64,000 nucleotides of DNA from the NCBI RefSeq assembly GCF_000025265.1, contig NC_013739.1, forward strand, positions 5,504,001 through 5,568,000. Direction: 5' to 3'. The stretch is from Conexibacter woesei DSM 14684 (GTDB taxonomy: Bacteria; Actinomycetota; Thermoleophilia; Solirubrobacterales; Solirubrobacteraceae). Positions 42,476 to 49,382 of this stretch are shown here, one piece after another. A program made the translations under genes and the position numbers. Numbering within the stretch: the first letter of the stretch is position 1; each line of letters begins with the position of its first letter. The notes under the pieces are model-generated. The model did no database searches. It worked only from the letters and a program-made list of their open reading frames with translations, and had not been told where the DNA came from.

Positions 42476-42535
42476 GTTCACGGGAACCTGGCGAGCGGAC
42501 GAGTCTCCGCCTCGCCTCCCGCAGGTCCATCTACC

Positions 42536-42585
42536 GGGCGGGTTTTGAACACCATCCCGCGACCGGGTACCGGTTCGTGGCGGTG
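42536..42585 (-). repeat. tRNA-3'-end-like / candidate att repeat, copy B
   Basis: GGGCGGGTTTTGAACACCAT continuing to GACCGGGTACCGGTTCGTGG on the plus strand. The 14 bases before it (GCAGGTCCATCTACC) are identical to those before copy D. Confidence 0.65.
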
Positions 42586-42653
42586 GTGGATTTGAGATCA
42601 GAGCGGGTGTGCAGATGACGCGACATCGCCGCGACAGGCGTTACGCTGATCTC

Positions 42654-42878
42654 ATGAGCGGTTCGCGCACCACGCCGATCGACTTCGACGCCGACCTCCT
42701 CGCCGAGCTGCGCGCAGAGGATCCGGGCAAGGGCGACCGCGAACTGCTCGAAGACCTCGCGATCCGCCGACTCGGCATCGCCACCGCGCGACGCACCCGC
42801 GCCCGCTTCGACCTCACCGAGCAAGAAGCTACGGAACTCGCCCTGAGAGCCGTTCGCGAGGTCCGCGCCGCGCGTTGA
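42654..42878 (+). CDS. VapB-type antitoxin, copy 1
   Basis: 74 residues: MSGSRTTPIDFDADLLAELR, then a helical stretch LLEDLAIRRLGIATARRTRA and a C-terminal segment RFDLTEQEATELALRAVREV. It resembles small RHH/type II antitoxins with a C-terminal toxin-binding tail. The ~35 bases upstream of the ATG are nearly identical to those of copy 2 (47183), including TACGCT seven bases before the ATG, so the message may be leaderless. It overlaps the toxin gene by four bases (TTGA). Confidence 0.82.
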   Translation: MSGSRTTPIDFDADLLAELRAEDPGKGDRELLEDLAIRRLGIATARRTRARFDLTEQEATELALRAVREVRAAR

Positions 42879-43288
42879 CCCGGCTCGTCATCGACGCCAG
42901 CATCTGGCTGCCCGCCTTCACCGGCCCAGACGACAGTCCCCCTGTGCGCCTCTTCGAGGCCCTCATGGACTCGACCTTCCAAGCCGTCGCCTGCCCGCTC
43001 TTGCTCGACGAAGTCCGACGCGGCCTCGCGAAGCCCTATTTCCGCGCTCGTCTGCCCACCGAGGACGCCGACCGACTGATGCGCGCGCTCACACGCGCGA
43101 GCGTGGAACTGCGCGACCCGAGATCACCGCCAGCAGTCCTGCGCGATCCCACCGACGACTACCTCGTCGCGATCGCGACCACCGCCCGCGCCATCGTCAC
43201 CGGCGACAAAGACCTCCTCGACCACCAAGGGCTCCATCCGCCAGCGCTGACCGCACGCGCCGCGTGCGAGCTGCTTGGCCTCCTCTGA
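42875..43288 (+). CDS. VapC-type PIN-domain toxin, copy 1
   Basis: 137 residues, TTG start. PIN-domain acidic residues: Asp7 in TRLVIDASIWLPAF, Glu in PLLLDEVRRGLAK, and Asp in DPTDDYLVAIA and AIVTGDKDLLDHQGL. VapC toxins are Mg-dependent ribonucleases, often cutting tRNA or rRNA. It is about 90% identical to copy 2 at 47404 by eye; one difference is loss of an Ala-Arg pair just before the last catalytic strand (TTARAIVTGD here, TAARARAIVTGD in copy 2), a small in-frame deletion that may or may not affect folding. Confidence 0.88.
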   Translation: MTRLVIDASIWLPAFTGPDDSPPVRLFEALMDSTFQAVACPLLLDEVRRGLAKPYFRARLPTEDADRLMRALTRASVELRDPRSPPAVLRDPTDDYLVAIATTARAIVTGDKDLLDHQGLHPPALTARAACELLGLL

Positions 43289-43646
43289 GCCCCGCTTCCA
43301 GCGCCGAACTCAACACGATCGACCCGTGCCAGATCGGAGTACACGCGGGCGACGCCGGCCTTTGGCATTCCAGGAACGCCGCTCGGGTGCCCTGGATCTC
43401 GTCCATCACCTTCTCAGACTGAACCGGTTCGGACCCCGCATCGCGGGCGATGTCGATCGCCTCGTACATATGAACTTCGCCCTGAAGACAGGTCTCGACA
43501 ACGGGATGGTTCGAGCCGAACCGGACAGCAAGCCGAGCGGCGTCGCGACGCAGGGTTTGAGCGATGCTCTCCAAGCGGTCGCGCTCGCTCTCCTCGGTGG
43601 CCTTTTGCTCGAGGCGGTACCACGCATCTATCAAGTAACCAGACAT
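43289..43646 (-). CDS. small hypothetical protein, probably 3'-disrupted
   Basis: From ATG 43646 the frame reads MSGYLIDAWYRLEQKATEES and DRLESIAQTLRRDAARLAVR, a convincing amphipathic helical protein for ~95 residues (to FLECQR). After that the frame runs on to 43197 through sequence antisense to the VapC gene, with Arg/Gly/Ala-rich text that looks non-native. I therefore give only the credible part plus flank. It may be a longer gene cut when the VapBC cassette arrived. No family recognised. Confidence 0.45.
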
Positions 43647-43723
43647 CCCCGACCGGCGACGAGCGATGAAACGGAAGGAAGTCAGGCCCTAGCCTGACCG
43701 ACAGTCTCAATGAGAGTCAGCTC

Positions 43724-43855
43724 GCCGCCCGGTCGGGACCATCGCGCCGCCCGGTCGGGACCATCGCGCCGCCCGGTCGGGACCATCGCGCCGCCCGGTC
43801 GGGACCATCGCGCCGCCCGGTCGGGACCATCGCGCCGCCCGGTCGGGACCATCGC
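43724..43855. repeat. six tandem 22-bp repeats (iteron-like)
   Basis: Unit GCCGCCCGGTCGGGACCATCGC, six copies with no substitutions, GGTCGGGA at 43731, 43753, 43775, 43797, 43819, 43841. Each unit holds the dyad GGTC-GG-GACC. The period is two helical turns, so a bound protein would line up on one face. The array lies in a non-coding gap. Confidence 0.9.
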
Positions 43856-44045
43856 CTCGACGTCGGACGCCACCGACAGCCCTAATCGAAACAGCAAGCC
43901 TCAGCGCGGCAGTGGGCACGGCTCGCTTGAGTCGATCGCCTACCGCGCGCAAATCAGCCCGCACCGCAGAGCCGGTTCACCTCGCCGCGAACGCGTGACC
44001 GGAGCGCGAGCGGTCGGTTCTGGGCGCTGCATTACACTCCGCGCC

Positions 44046-44351
44046 ATGCACCGGCTCCTCGTCCTCTACCCGCCGCCCACGGACCCGGACCACTTCCGAA
44101 GCTACTACGTGGACACGCACCTCCCGCTGGTGGCCAAGCTTCCCGGCCTGCGCGGTTATCGCTACAGCTTCAATGTCGCCACATCCGAGGGTGAGTCACC
44201 GTATTTCTGCGTGTTCGAGGCCGACTTCGACGATGCGGCCGCGTACAGTGCAGCGACTGCTTCCCCCGAGGGTCAGGCGACGCGCGCGGACGTCCCAAAC
44301 TACGCCACCGGCGGAGCCGTCGTGCTCAACTTCGAGCTTCGCGCCGGCTGA
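44046..44351 (+). CDS. EthD-family protein
   Basis: 101 residues: MHRLLVLYPPPTDPDHFRSY, YVDTHLPLVAKLPGLRGYRY, then YFCVFEADFDDAAAYSAATA and ASPEGQATRADVPNYATGGA. This is the dimeric ferredoxin-like EthD fold (the 'HLPLVAKLPGLRGY' block and final 'SPEGQA...D..N' are diagnostic). EthD-type proteins take part in breakdown of ethers, aromatics or polyketides, usually beside oxygenases. Here it stands alone between the 22-bp array and a recombinase remnant, so it may be cargo. Confidence 0.88.
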   Translation: MHRLLVLYPPPTDPDHFRSYYVDTHLPLVAKLPGLRGYRYSFNVATSEGESPYFCVFEADFDDAAAYSAATASPEGQATRADVPNYATGGAVVLNFELRAG

Positions 44352-44629
44352 GCCACCAGGCTGGACGACCGCCCGCACCGCGACCGGCCCCGTCCGCGTC
44401 AGCCGGTGGCGATCGGCCGGGGAACGCCCCACGGCGACTCGCTTCCGCCTTTCCGCCTGGAACCAGCGGCGCGACCATCCGCGTCCGCGCTGCTGGATTC
44501 CGTGGTGGCTATCGCGCACGGCGGATCCGTCCGAGCGGGTTAACCTGCTGCCAGTCCACAGAGAGATGCCGGGCAGGTGGAGCGATCGTGGGCTGCTCGG
44601 TCACCTGACGGAGAGCGAGCAATCCGGTG
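44352..44629. other. gap without recognisable gene
   Basis: No frame here shows a known domain or a ribosome site. Some frames are open by chance in GC-rich DNA. It connects the EthD gene to the recombinase remnant. Confidence 0.5.
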
Positions 44630-45134
44630 CACGCGAGCTGCCCGCCGATCGACCCGGACATCGCCGCAGCAGACGCACTGCTCGACGAGTTCGCGGGCTT
44701 CTGGGAGATCGAGCACGACCCGCCGAGCGCCGCAGACTGCTCGGCCAACTCTTCGACCGCACCTGGCAAGACGGCGGCGCGATCGTCGCCGTCAGACGCC
44801 GCGCGCCGTTCGCACGCTGCTTCGCCACCGTCGCGGACATCCAAGCGATCGGCGAGATCCCGGAAACATCACCGAGAAACCCGAGGTGCAAAAAGCGGGA
44901 GCGCACCCCGACGAGATCGCCGCCGTCCCCGACTTGCGACCCACACTCCGTACAGCGGAGCCGGACAAGCTGGCAGACCTCTTCGAGGCGTTCGACGTGA
45001 CCGCCACCTACGACAAGACCAACCGGCAACTCAAGCTCGCCGCAACCGTCACGCCGGAGCTGATCCCGGAAAAAGAAAAACCCCGACCGGCAAGCCCGGT
45101 CGGGGAATTCGTCCATAGCGGGGGCGGGTTTTGA
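44630..45134 (+). pseudogene. C-terminal remnant of a large serine recombinase (copy C)
   Basis: Across three frames: DIAAADALLDEFAGFWEIEH, then AERRRLLGQLFDRTWQDGGA and IVAVRRRAPFARCF, then EKPEVQKAGAHPDEIAAVPD and KLADLFEAFDVTATYDKTNR to LAATVTPELIP. This is the C-terminal half of a large serine recombinase (FWE.E.DPAERR.LL..LF...W.D.G.IVAV.PR..F). Two single-base-type frameshifts break it. The catalytic and zinc domains are absent. It stops inside the tRNA-like repeat copy C. Confidence 0.78.
45081..45105 (-). terminator. intrinsic terminator (minus strand) beside repeat copy C
   Basis: Stem CCCCGACCGG / CCGGTCGGGG with a 5-base loop, followed on the minus strand by TTTTTCTTTTT (45070-45080). 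It lies 16 bases past the tRNA-3'-end-like repeat, the normal arrangement for a tRNA gene terminator. Confidence 0.7.
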
Positions 45135-45180
45135 ACACCATCCCGCGACCGGGTACCGGTTCGTGGCGGTGCGGGAGCTG
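45116..45180 (-). repeat. tRNA-3'-end-like / candidate att repeat, copy C
   Basis: Minus strand ends TTCAAAACCCGCCCCCGCTA as in copy A. The plus strand core GGGCGGGTTTTGAACACCAT is shared with A and B, and the dyad ACCGG-GTA-CCGGT with B and D. Confidence 0.7.
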
Positions 45181-45196
45181 CACGAGCGATGAGCCG

Positions 45197-45634
45197 CTAC
45201 TCGCACGCGACTCCGTCGCCGTCGCGGTCGAGTCCGAAGACGTCTGCGCCGACGACGCTGAGCGTGCCGACATAGCGTGGGCCATCGCCGCTGCCACCTG
45301 CGCAGTCGTAGTCGGCTGCATCAGGATCGAGACACGCTCCAGCGTAGTTGGAGTCGCAGCGCCCCGAGCCCGAACCACCCGGCTCTGTCCCCAGACGCAA
45401 CGGATCCCATCCCGAGATCGCGCTGATCATGCCGTAGCCGATGGCTCCCACGACGAGCGCTGCGAGCAGCATCGTGCCGACCGATACGGCCCCGAGCGCC
45501 GCCAGCGCGACTGCGGACATTCCGTGACGCATCCACGCCCAGGCCTCCAGGCCTACGAGGCAACCGAACACGACGGCGGTCAGCATCCACAACCAGAGTG
45601 GCAACGTCAGCCAACCCCGCCGTGATGTGAGCAT
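45197..45634 (-). CDS. membrane protein with C-terminal excalibur calcium-binding domain, 145 aa
   Basis: ATG at 45634 is chosen because an earlier in-frame start (45679) would overlap the upstream gene by 72 bases; this start still overlaps it by 28. Two membrane spans (LTLPLWLWMLTAVVFGCLVG; AVSVGTMLLAALVVGAIGYG). The C-terminal CDSNYAGACLDPDAADYDCA and VFGLDRDGDGVACE are the excalibur repeat, with DxDxDGxxCE as the Ca2+ loop, found on actinobacterial and bacillal extracellular proteins and nuclease relatives. It is in one operon with the DUF3761-like gene upstream. Confidence 0.82.
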   Translation of the reverse strand: MLTSRRGWLTLPLWLWMLTAVVFGCLVGLEAWAWMRHGMSAVALAALGAVSVGTMLLAALVVGAIGYGMISAISGWDPLRLGTEPGGSGSGRCDSNYAGACLDPDAADYDCAGGSGDGPRYVGTLSVVGADVFGLDRDGDGVACE

Positions 45635-46923
45635 GCCCCCGGCCGCCCGATGCTGTCGCTGAGCGTACCGTCGGCGCACAGACCGACGCCGCCCCTGCCC
45701 GACCCGAAATCCTCGGTTGTCGACAGATCGTTCGACGGAACGTCAACGTCGGGCAGATCACGGTCGAGCGCATCGAGATCCCCCACGTCATCAGGGATCG
45801 TCGGATCTGGTGCGGTTGCGTCGAGCAGCTCTTGGTAGTCGTCGTAGTCACGCTGCGCTGCGATCAGTCTCGCGGACCAGCGATCGATGCTCTGTCGGAG
45901 ACGCCACCTTCTCGTCGTCGCAGTTCTGTAGAGCGTTGCGAGATCGTCCCGAGCTGTCTCTGCGTCCGTCGCACGCTCGTCCGCACGGAGGGCCTGCACG
46001 TCGAGCGCACCTGCGTGGTGGCCGACGATCCGCACCACGTGCGGCATCGGCGCGTCACGTTCAGCCTGATCCGCGAGGCGCATGGTCGCCGCGGGAACCT
46101 GCGGAGGATCAGGTCGCTCGTCACCTACGGCGAGCAGAACCGTGCCTATCCCGCAGAGCACCAACAAGGCCGTGGATGGCCAGATGAAGCGTCGGTAGAG
46201 CGGACGAGCCGGCTGCCATCGACGCCAGCCAGCCGCCGTGCCCAGCACGAGGACGAGCACGCCGACAGCCGCACCCGTGAGCAGCGCCAAGGAGAATCGC
46301 CATGCGCCGGCTGCGGACGCCGCGCCGAACAGGCCACACAGGTAGAGCGCGGTCGACATGGCCAAGGCGACGGCACTGCGTCCTGCTGCGAGCGAACCTT
46401 CGATCCGCCTACGCCATCGTGCGACGACCGCCGACAAGGCGGCGCCTGCGGCGAGCGCGAACAAGACGGCGGCGATCGACACCCAACGCACGCGCCAGGA
46501 GCGCCATGCCTCGCTATCAGCCGATGTAATCGACTGGGCTGCCACGACACGAGCACGCGCCCTCTCCCGCCGATCACGCACTCTCCGCTCGGCCCGCGCC
46601 GCACTCATCCGGGCCCGGTCGGCCGCTACGGCGCGACGTTCGGCAACGGATCGTTTCTGCGTCGCCACCGCCCGCGCGACCGGGAGCTGCAACTCCGCTC
46701 GCTGCGCATCCGCAGTGGCGGCATCCCAGGCAGTCTGCGCGCGGGCCAGCCCACGTCTGGCTGCGGCGAGATCACGTGCATAGATGTTCTCGTCCGCACG
46801 GGCGCCGACCGGCGAAGCGAGCATCATCCCCAGCAGCAGAAGCAGCACGATGAGTGCGATGCGGCACCTGACCGGCGTGCAGCCATCCGTGACCAGCGGA
46901 GAGTGAGAGCGAGAACGGAGCAA
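45607..46923 (-). CDS. coiled-coil membrane protein with C-terminal DUF3761-like domain, 438 aa
   Basis: Signal or first helix at 20-42 (RIALIVLLLLLGMMLASPVG), an Ala/Arg-rich coiled coil (45-140), about four membrane spans (150-270), a second helical section (ATMRLADQAERDAPMP ... TRRWRLRQSIDRWSARLIAA) and an acidic linker. The last 25 residues, GLCADGTLSDSIGRPGACSH plus HGGVG, match DUF3761, a short Cys-containing extracellular domain often next to excalibur or SH3-type modules. The function is unknown. Placed with the excalibur protein it suggests a surface or sensing complex carried by the accessory region. Confidence 0.75.
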   Translation of the reverse strand: MLRSRSHSPLVTDGCTPVRCRIALIVLLLLLGMMLASPVGARADENIYARDLAAARRGLARAQTAWDAATADAQRAELQLPVARAVATQKRSVAERRAVAADRARMSAARAERRVRDRRERARARVVAAQSITSADSEAWRSWRVRWVSIAAVLFALAAGAALSAVVARWRRRIEGSLAAGRSAVALAMSTALYLCGLFGAASAAGAWRFSLALLTGAAVGVLVLVLGTAAGWRRWQPARPLYRRFIWPSTALLVLCGIGTVLLAVGDERPDPPQVPAATMRLADQAERDAPMPHVVRIVGHHAGALDVQALRADERATDAETARDDLATLYRTATTRRWRLRQSIDRWSARLIAAQRDYDDYQELLDATAPDPTIPDDVGDLDALDRDLPDVDVPSNDLSTTEDFGSGRGGVGLCADGTLSDSIGRPGACSHHGGVG

Positions 46924-47182
46924 GGCACGGCACGGCTTCCTGGTGCGGCAAGCGTAATCCCACCGCCCGGATCAGACCGCCGTTACGCACCGGACGACGC
47001 GGTCGGCCTCTCCGTCTGATCGTGGATTGACTAGCCCTCCCTTTCCGACGACTGCGCAGCCGAGGCCGGCGCGGGCCAGTGCGGCGCAGAGGGACGACGC
47101 GGACCTCGCTTGCGTCAACCAAGCTGCCGAGCCCTCCGCGCAGACGACGCGGCATCGCCGCGACAGGCGTTACCCTGATCTC
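46924..47182. other. gap; promoter region of VapBC copy 2
   Basis: No gene is seen. The last ~35 bases repeat the region upstream of VapB copy 1 (GCATCGCCGCGACAGGCGTT, then TACCCT in place of TACGCT). Confidence 0.55.
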
Positions 47183-47407
47183 ATGAGTGGTTCGCGCACC
47201 ACGCCGATCGACTTCGACGCCGACCTCCTCGCCGAGCTGCGCGCCGAGGAGCCGGGCAAAGGCGACCGCGAGCTGCTGGAAGACCTCGCGATCCGCCGAC
47301 TCGGCATCGCAACCGCGCGGCGCACCCGCGCACGCTTCGACCTCACCGAGGCAGAAGCAACGGAACTCGCCCTGAGAGCCGTCCGCGAAGTCCGCGCCGA
47401 GCGTTGA
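47183..47407 (+). CDS. VapB-type antitoxin, copy 2
   Basis: 74 residues, differing from copy 1 (42654) at about four positions (EEPGKGD for EDPGKGD; LTEAEAT for LTEQEAT; VRAER for VRAAR). It has the same TTGA overlap with its toxin and the same upstream sequence. Cross-neutralisation of the two toxins is likely given this similarity. Confidence 0.84.
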   Translation: MSGSRTTPIDFDADLLAELRAEEPGKGDRELLEDLAIRRLGIATARRTRARFDLTEAEATELALRAVREVRAER

Positions 47408-47823
47408 CCCGGCTCGTCGTCGACGCCAGCATCTGGCTGCCCGCCTTCACCGGCCCGGACGGCAGTCCCCCAGTTCGCCTCTTCGAGGCGCTCATGGACT
47501 CGACCTTCGAAGCCGTCACCTGCCCACTGCTGCTCGACGAAGTCCGCCGCGGACTCGCGAAGCCATACTTCCGCGACCGGCTGCCCGCCGAGGACGCCGA
47601 TCGGCTGCTGCGCGCACTCACGCGAGCGAGCGTGCAACTGCGCGACCCAAGCTCGCCGCCAGCGGTCCTCCGCGATCCCACCGACGACTACCTCGTCGCG
47701 CTCGCGACCGCCGCCCGCGCCCGCGCGATCGTGACCGGCGACAAAGACCTCCTCGACCACCAAGGCCTCCACCCACCCGCACTGACCGCACGCGCCGCCT
47801 GCGAACTGCTCAGCCTCCTCTGA
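47404..47823 (+). CDS. VapC-type PIN-domain toxin, copy 2
   Basis: 139 residues, TTG start. Acidic residues as in copy 1: VVDASIWLPAF, LLLDEVRRGLAKPYFRDRL, DPTDDYLVALATAARARAIV, TGDKDLLDHQGLHPPALTAR. This copy keeps the full ARAR stretch and is probably the ancestral form. Presence of two modules ~4.5 kb apart, each near a tRNA-like repeat, points to segmental duplication or repeated cassette capture. Confidence 0.9.
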   Translation: MTRLVVDASIWLPAFTGPDGSPPVRLFEALMDSTFEAVTCPLLLDEVRRGLAKPYFRDRLPAEDADRLLRALTRASVQLRDPSSPPAVLRDPTDDYLVALATAARARAIVTGDKDLLDHQGLHPPALTARAACELLSLL

Positions 47824-47869
47824 GACTCTTTCCGGCGGGAGGGCATCGATAGGCCCTTGCAGGCGAAGC

Positions 47870-49084
47870 TCAGCGCGCTGGAACGTCGGCCGAGGAGTCT
47901 TTCAGCGCTTGGTATGGGAGCGCGATCGTCATTCCGTCGCGCAAGGGTGCGTAGAGCACCGCCGTCGTCACGTCCCCCGCGTAGCGGTCTTCCGTCGTGG
48001 CGAATGCGAGCATCACTGCCGTGGCGACGATCCCCAGCAGCCCCGCCACCGACACATAGCCTCCGAGCGGAACAGCGAATTCTCCGTTCAAGAGGCTGAT
48101 CGTTGTCGTGCTTGCCGGCTCCCCGAGCCATTCGGCGGAGACGCCGATGGGCACAAGGATCCAAGCCAGGACGTAGAGGTACAAGGTGACGCTCACCAAG
48201 AGGCCGAACGTCGTCACAAGCAGCCGACGGACAACTTGGCGACGGAGAGGCCGCAACAGAGCAGCCTCAATCCGCTGAGCATGCTCGACGCTGACCGTGT
48301 CTCCGTACACCTCTCCGAGTTGCTCGGCGAGCTTCTCGCTTTCTCGATTTCTGTCGTCGTCTTCGAGCAAGCGGAGGATGCGCTCTCCAGCACGTTCTGC
48401 GGCGGCGTGTCTAGCAGCAAGGATCTCTGTAGTCGCCCGGCTCAGTACGCCGCCAACCTCTGCTCGGAGCCGATGTGCCAGCGAGAGCAGGAGAGGGAGG
48501 ATCGTCACCGCAGCCAGGAGCCCGAGATGCCGGAGGCCGAGATCATCGGCCGCCCTCCAAAGGTCGTCGGTGAACAGTGGAATCAGCAAGATCGTGATCG
48601 TCACGGCCAGCAACAGCGGAGAAGTCCGGGCGACAGTCGTCAGCCGATGCCGTCGCACGATCCACAGAACGGCCGCGACTACAGCAAAGGGCCACACGAC
48701 TGTCGCGAGGAGGTCGTGATCGCTTTGAAGGACTTGACCCGCCGCAAGCACGAACCACGCCAAGACGAGCAAGGCTGCGGCCGCTTGTACACCAACCCAG
48801 ACACCGATCAACGCGAGCACGAGGCAAGCGACCGCCAAGAGCCCGAGCCAAGCCAAGATCCCGATATCCAGCCAGTCGGCGAGCACGGACGCAACACCCA
48901 GCCCGAACCCAACCATAACGGTGTAACTCGTCAGGGTCGATATCTCCGTGTTGCTCCGAGATTCGCCTCTGCACAACGCTTTGAATCCATCATCACGAAG
49001 CGCGCGGATCAGCAGGGGGCGGAGTTCTGGAGCGTCGGGGTCGTACTGCGGAACAACCCCGTCATTGTCGGTCTCCGTGCCCAC
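47870..49084 (-). CDS. polytopic membrane protein of unknown function, 404 aa
   Basis: About seven or eight hydrophobic spans: MVGFGLGVASVLADWL, GILAWLGLLAVACLVLALIG, AALLVLAWFVLAAGQVL, TVVWPFAVVAAVLWIV, SPLLLAVTITILLIPLF, LLVTTFGLLVSVTLYLYVLA, and a last pair near GYVSVAGLLGIVATAVMLAF. The soluble stretch between residues ~220 and 290 (EILAARHAAAERAGERILRL; KLAEQLGEVYGDTVSVEHAQ) is helical and charged. No transporter motif was recognised. Less AGA and more mixed codons than the native region fit horizontal origin. A candidate att repeat (copy D) lies just upstream of its start. Confidence 0.72.
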   Translation of the reverse strand: MGTETDNDGVVPQYDPDAPELRPLLIRALRDDGFKALCRGESRSNTEISTLTSYTVMVGFGLGVASVLADWLDIGILAWLGLLAVACLVLALIGVWVGVQAAAALLVLAWFVLAAGQVLQSDHDLLATVVWPFAVVAAVLWIVRRHRLTTVARTSPLLLAVTITILLIPLFTDDLWRAADDLGLRHLGLLAAVTILPLLLSLAHRLRAEVGGVLSRATTEILAARHAAAERAGERILRLLEDDDRNRESEKLAEQLGEVYGDTVSVEHAQRIEAALLRPLRRQVVRRLLVTTFGLLVSVTLYLYVLAWILVPIGVSAEWLGEPASTTTISLLNGEFAVPLGGYVSVAGLLGIVATAVMLAFATTEDRYAGDVTTAVLYAPLRDGMTIALPYQALKDSSADVPAR

Positions 49085-49215
49085 TAACGCAGCCTATGGT
49101 TGAGCGATCTGAGATGTCGCACCAGATCCAGGCTTGCGCGGCACCGCCAGCGCCAGCGCCGCCAAAGATCAGGACGCAGCCCCGTGCGCACGCCGGCCTC
49201 GCAGGTCCATCTACC

Positions 49216-49274
49216 GGGCGGGTTCTGAACACCAACCCCCGACCGGGTACCGGTTCGTGGCGGTGCGGGAACTG
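49216..49274 (-). repeat. tRNA-3'-end-like / candidate att repeat, copy D
   Basis: GGGCGGGTTCTGAACACCAA then CCCCCGACCGGGTACCGGTT: four or five differences from copy B in the core, same GCAGGTCCATCTACC in front and CGTGGCGGTGCGGGA behind. It is the right-most copy and marks the end of accessory region 2. Confidence 0.62.
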
Positions 49275-49382
49275 CGGTAGGGATCGCACCGGCTATGCCT
49301 CGCGAAAGGCGCCTCGGGCACCATCTCGGGTAGTCGGCTCGACGGCACGGCGTCCGCGCTCGCACGTACCCTCCGACGCGCC

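Noticed and set aside
43197-43288. C-terminal extension of the small minus-strand protein across the VapC gene
   Set aside because: Antisense to a conserved PIN domain and compositionally unlike the first ~95 residues.
43724-43855. CRISPR array
   Set aside because: The 22-bp units are directly adjacent with no unique spacers, and there are no cas genes nearby.
48000-49080. Plus-strand frame (~390 codons) opposite the 404-aa membrane protein
   Set aside because: Hydrophilic text with no family; the minus strand shows regular membrane spans.
39619-49274. Working tRNA genes at the four tRNA-like repeats
   Set aside because: Only a 3' end is present, the T-arm has six extra bases, and no acceptor 5' strand, D-arm or anticodon arm can be paired.
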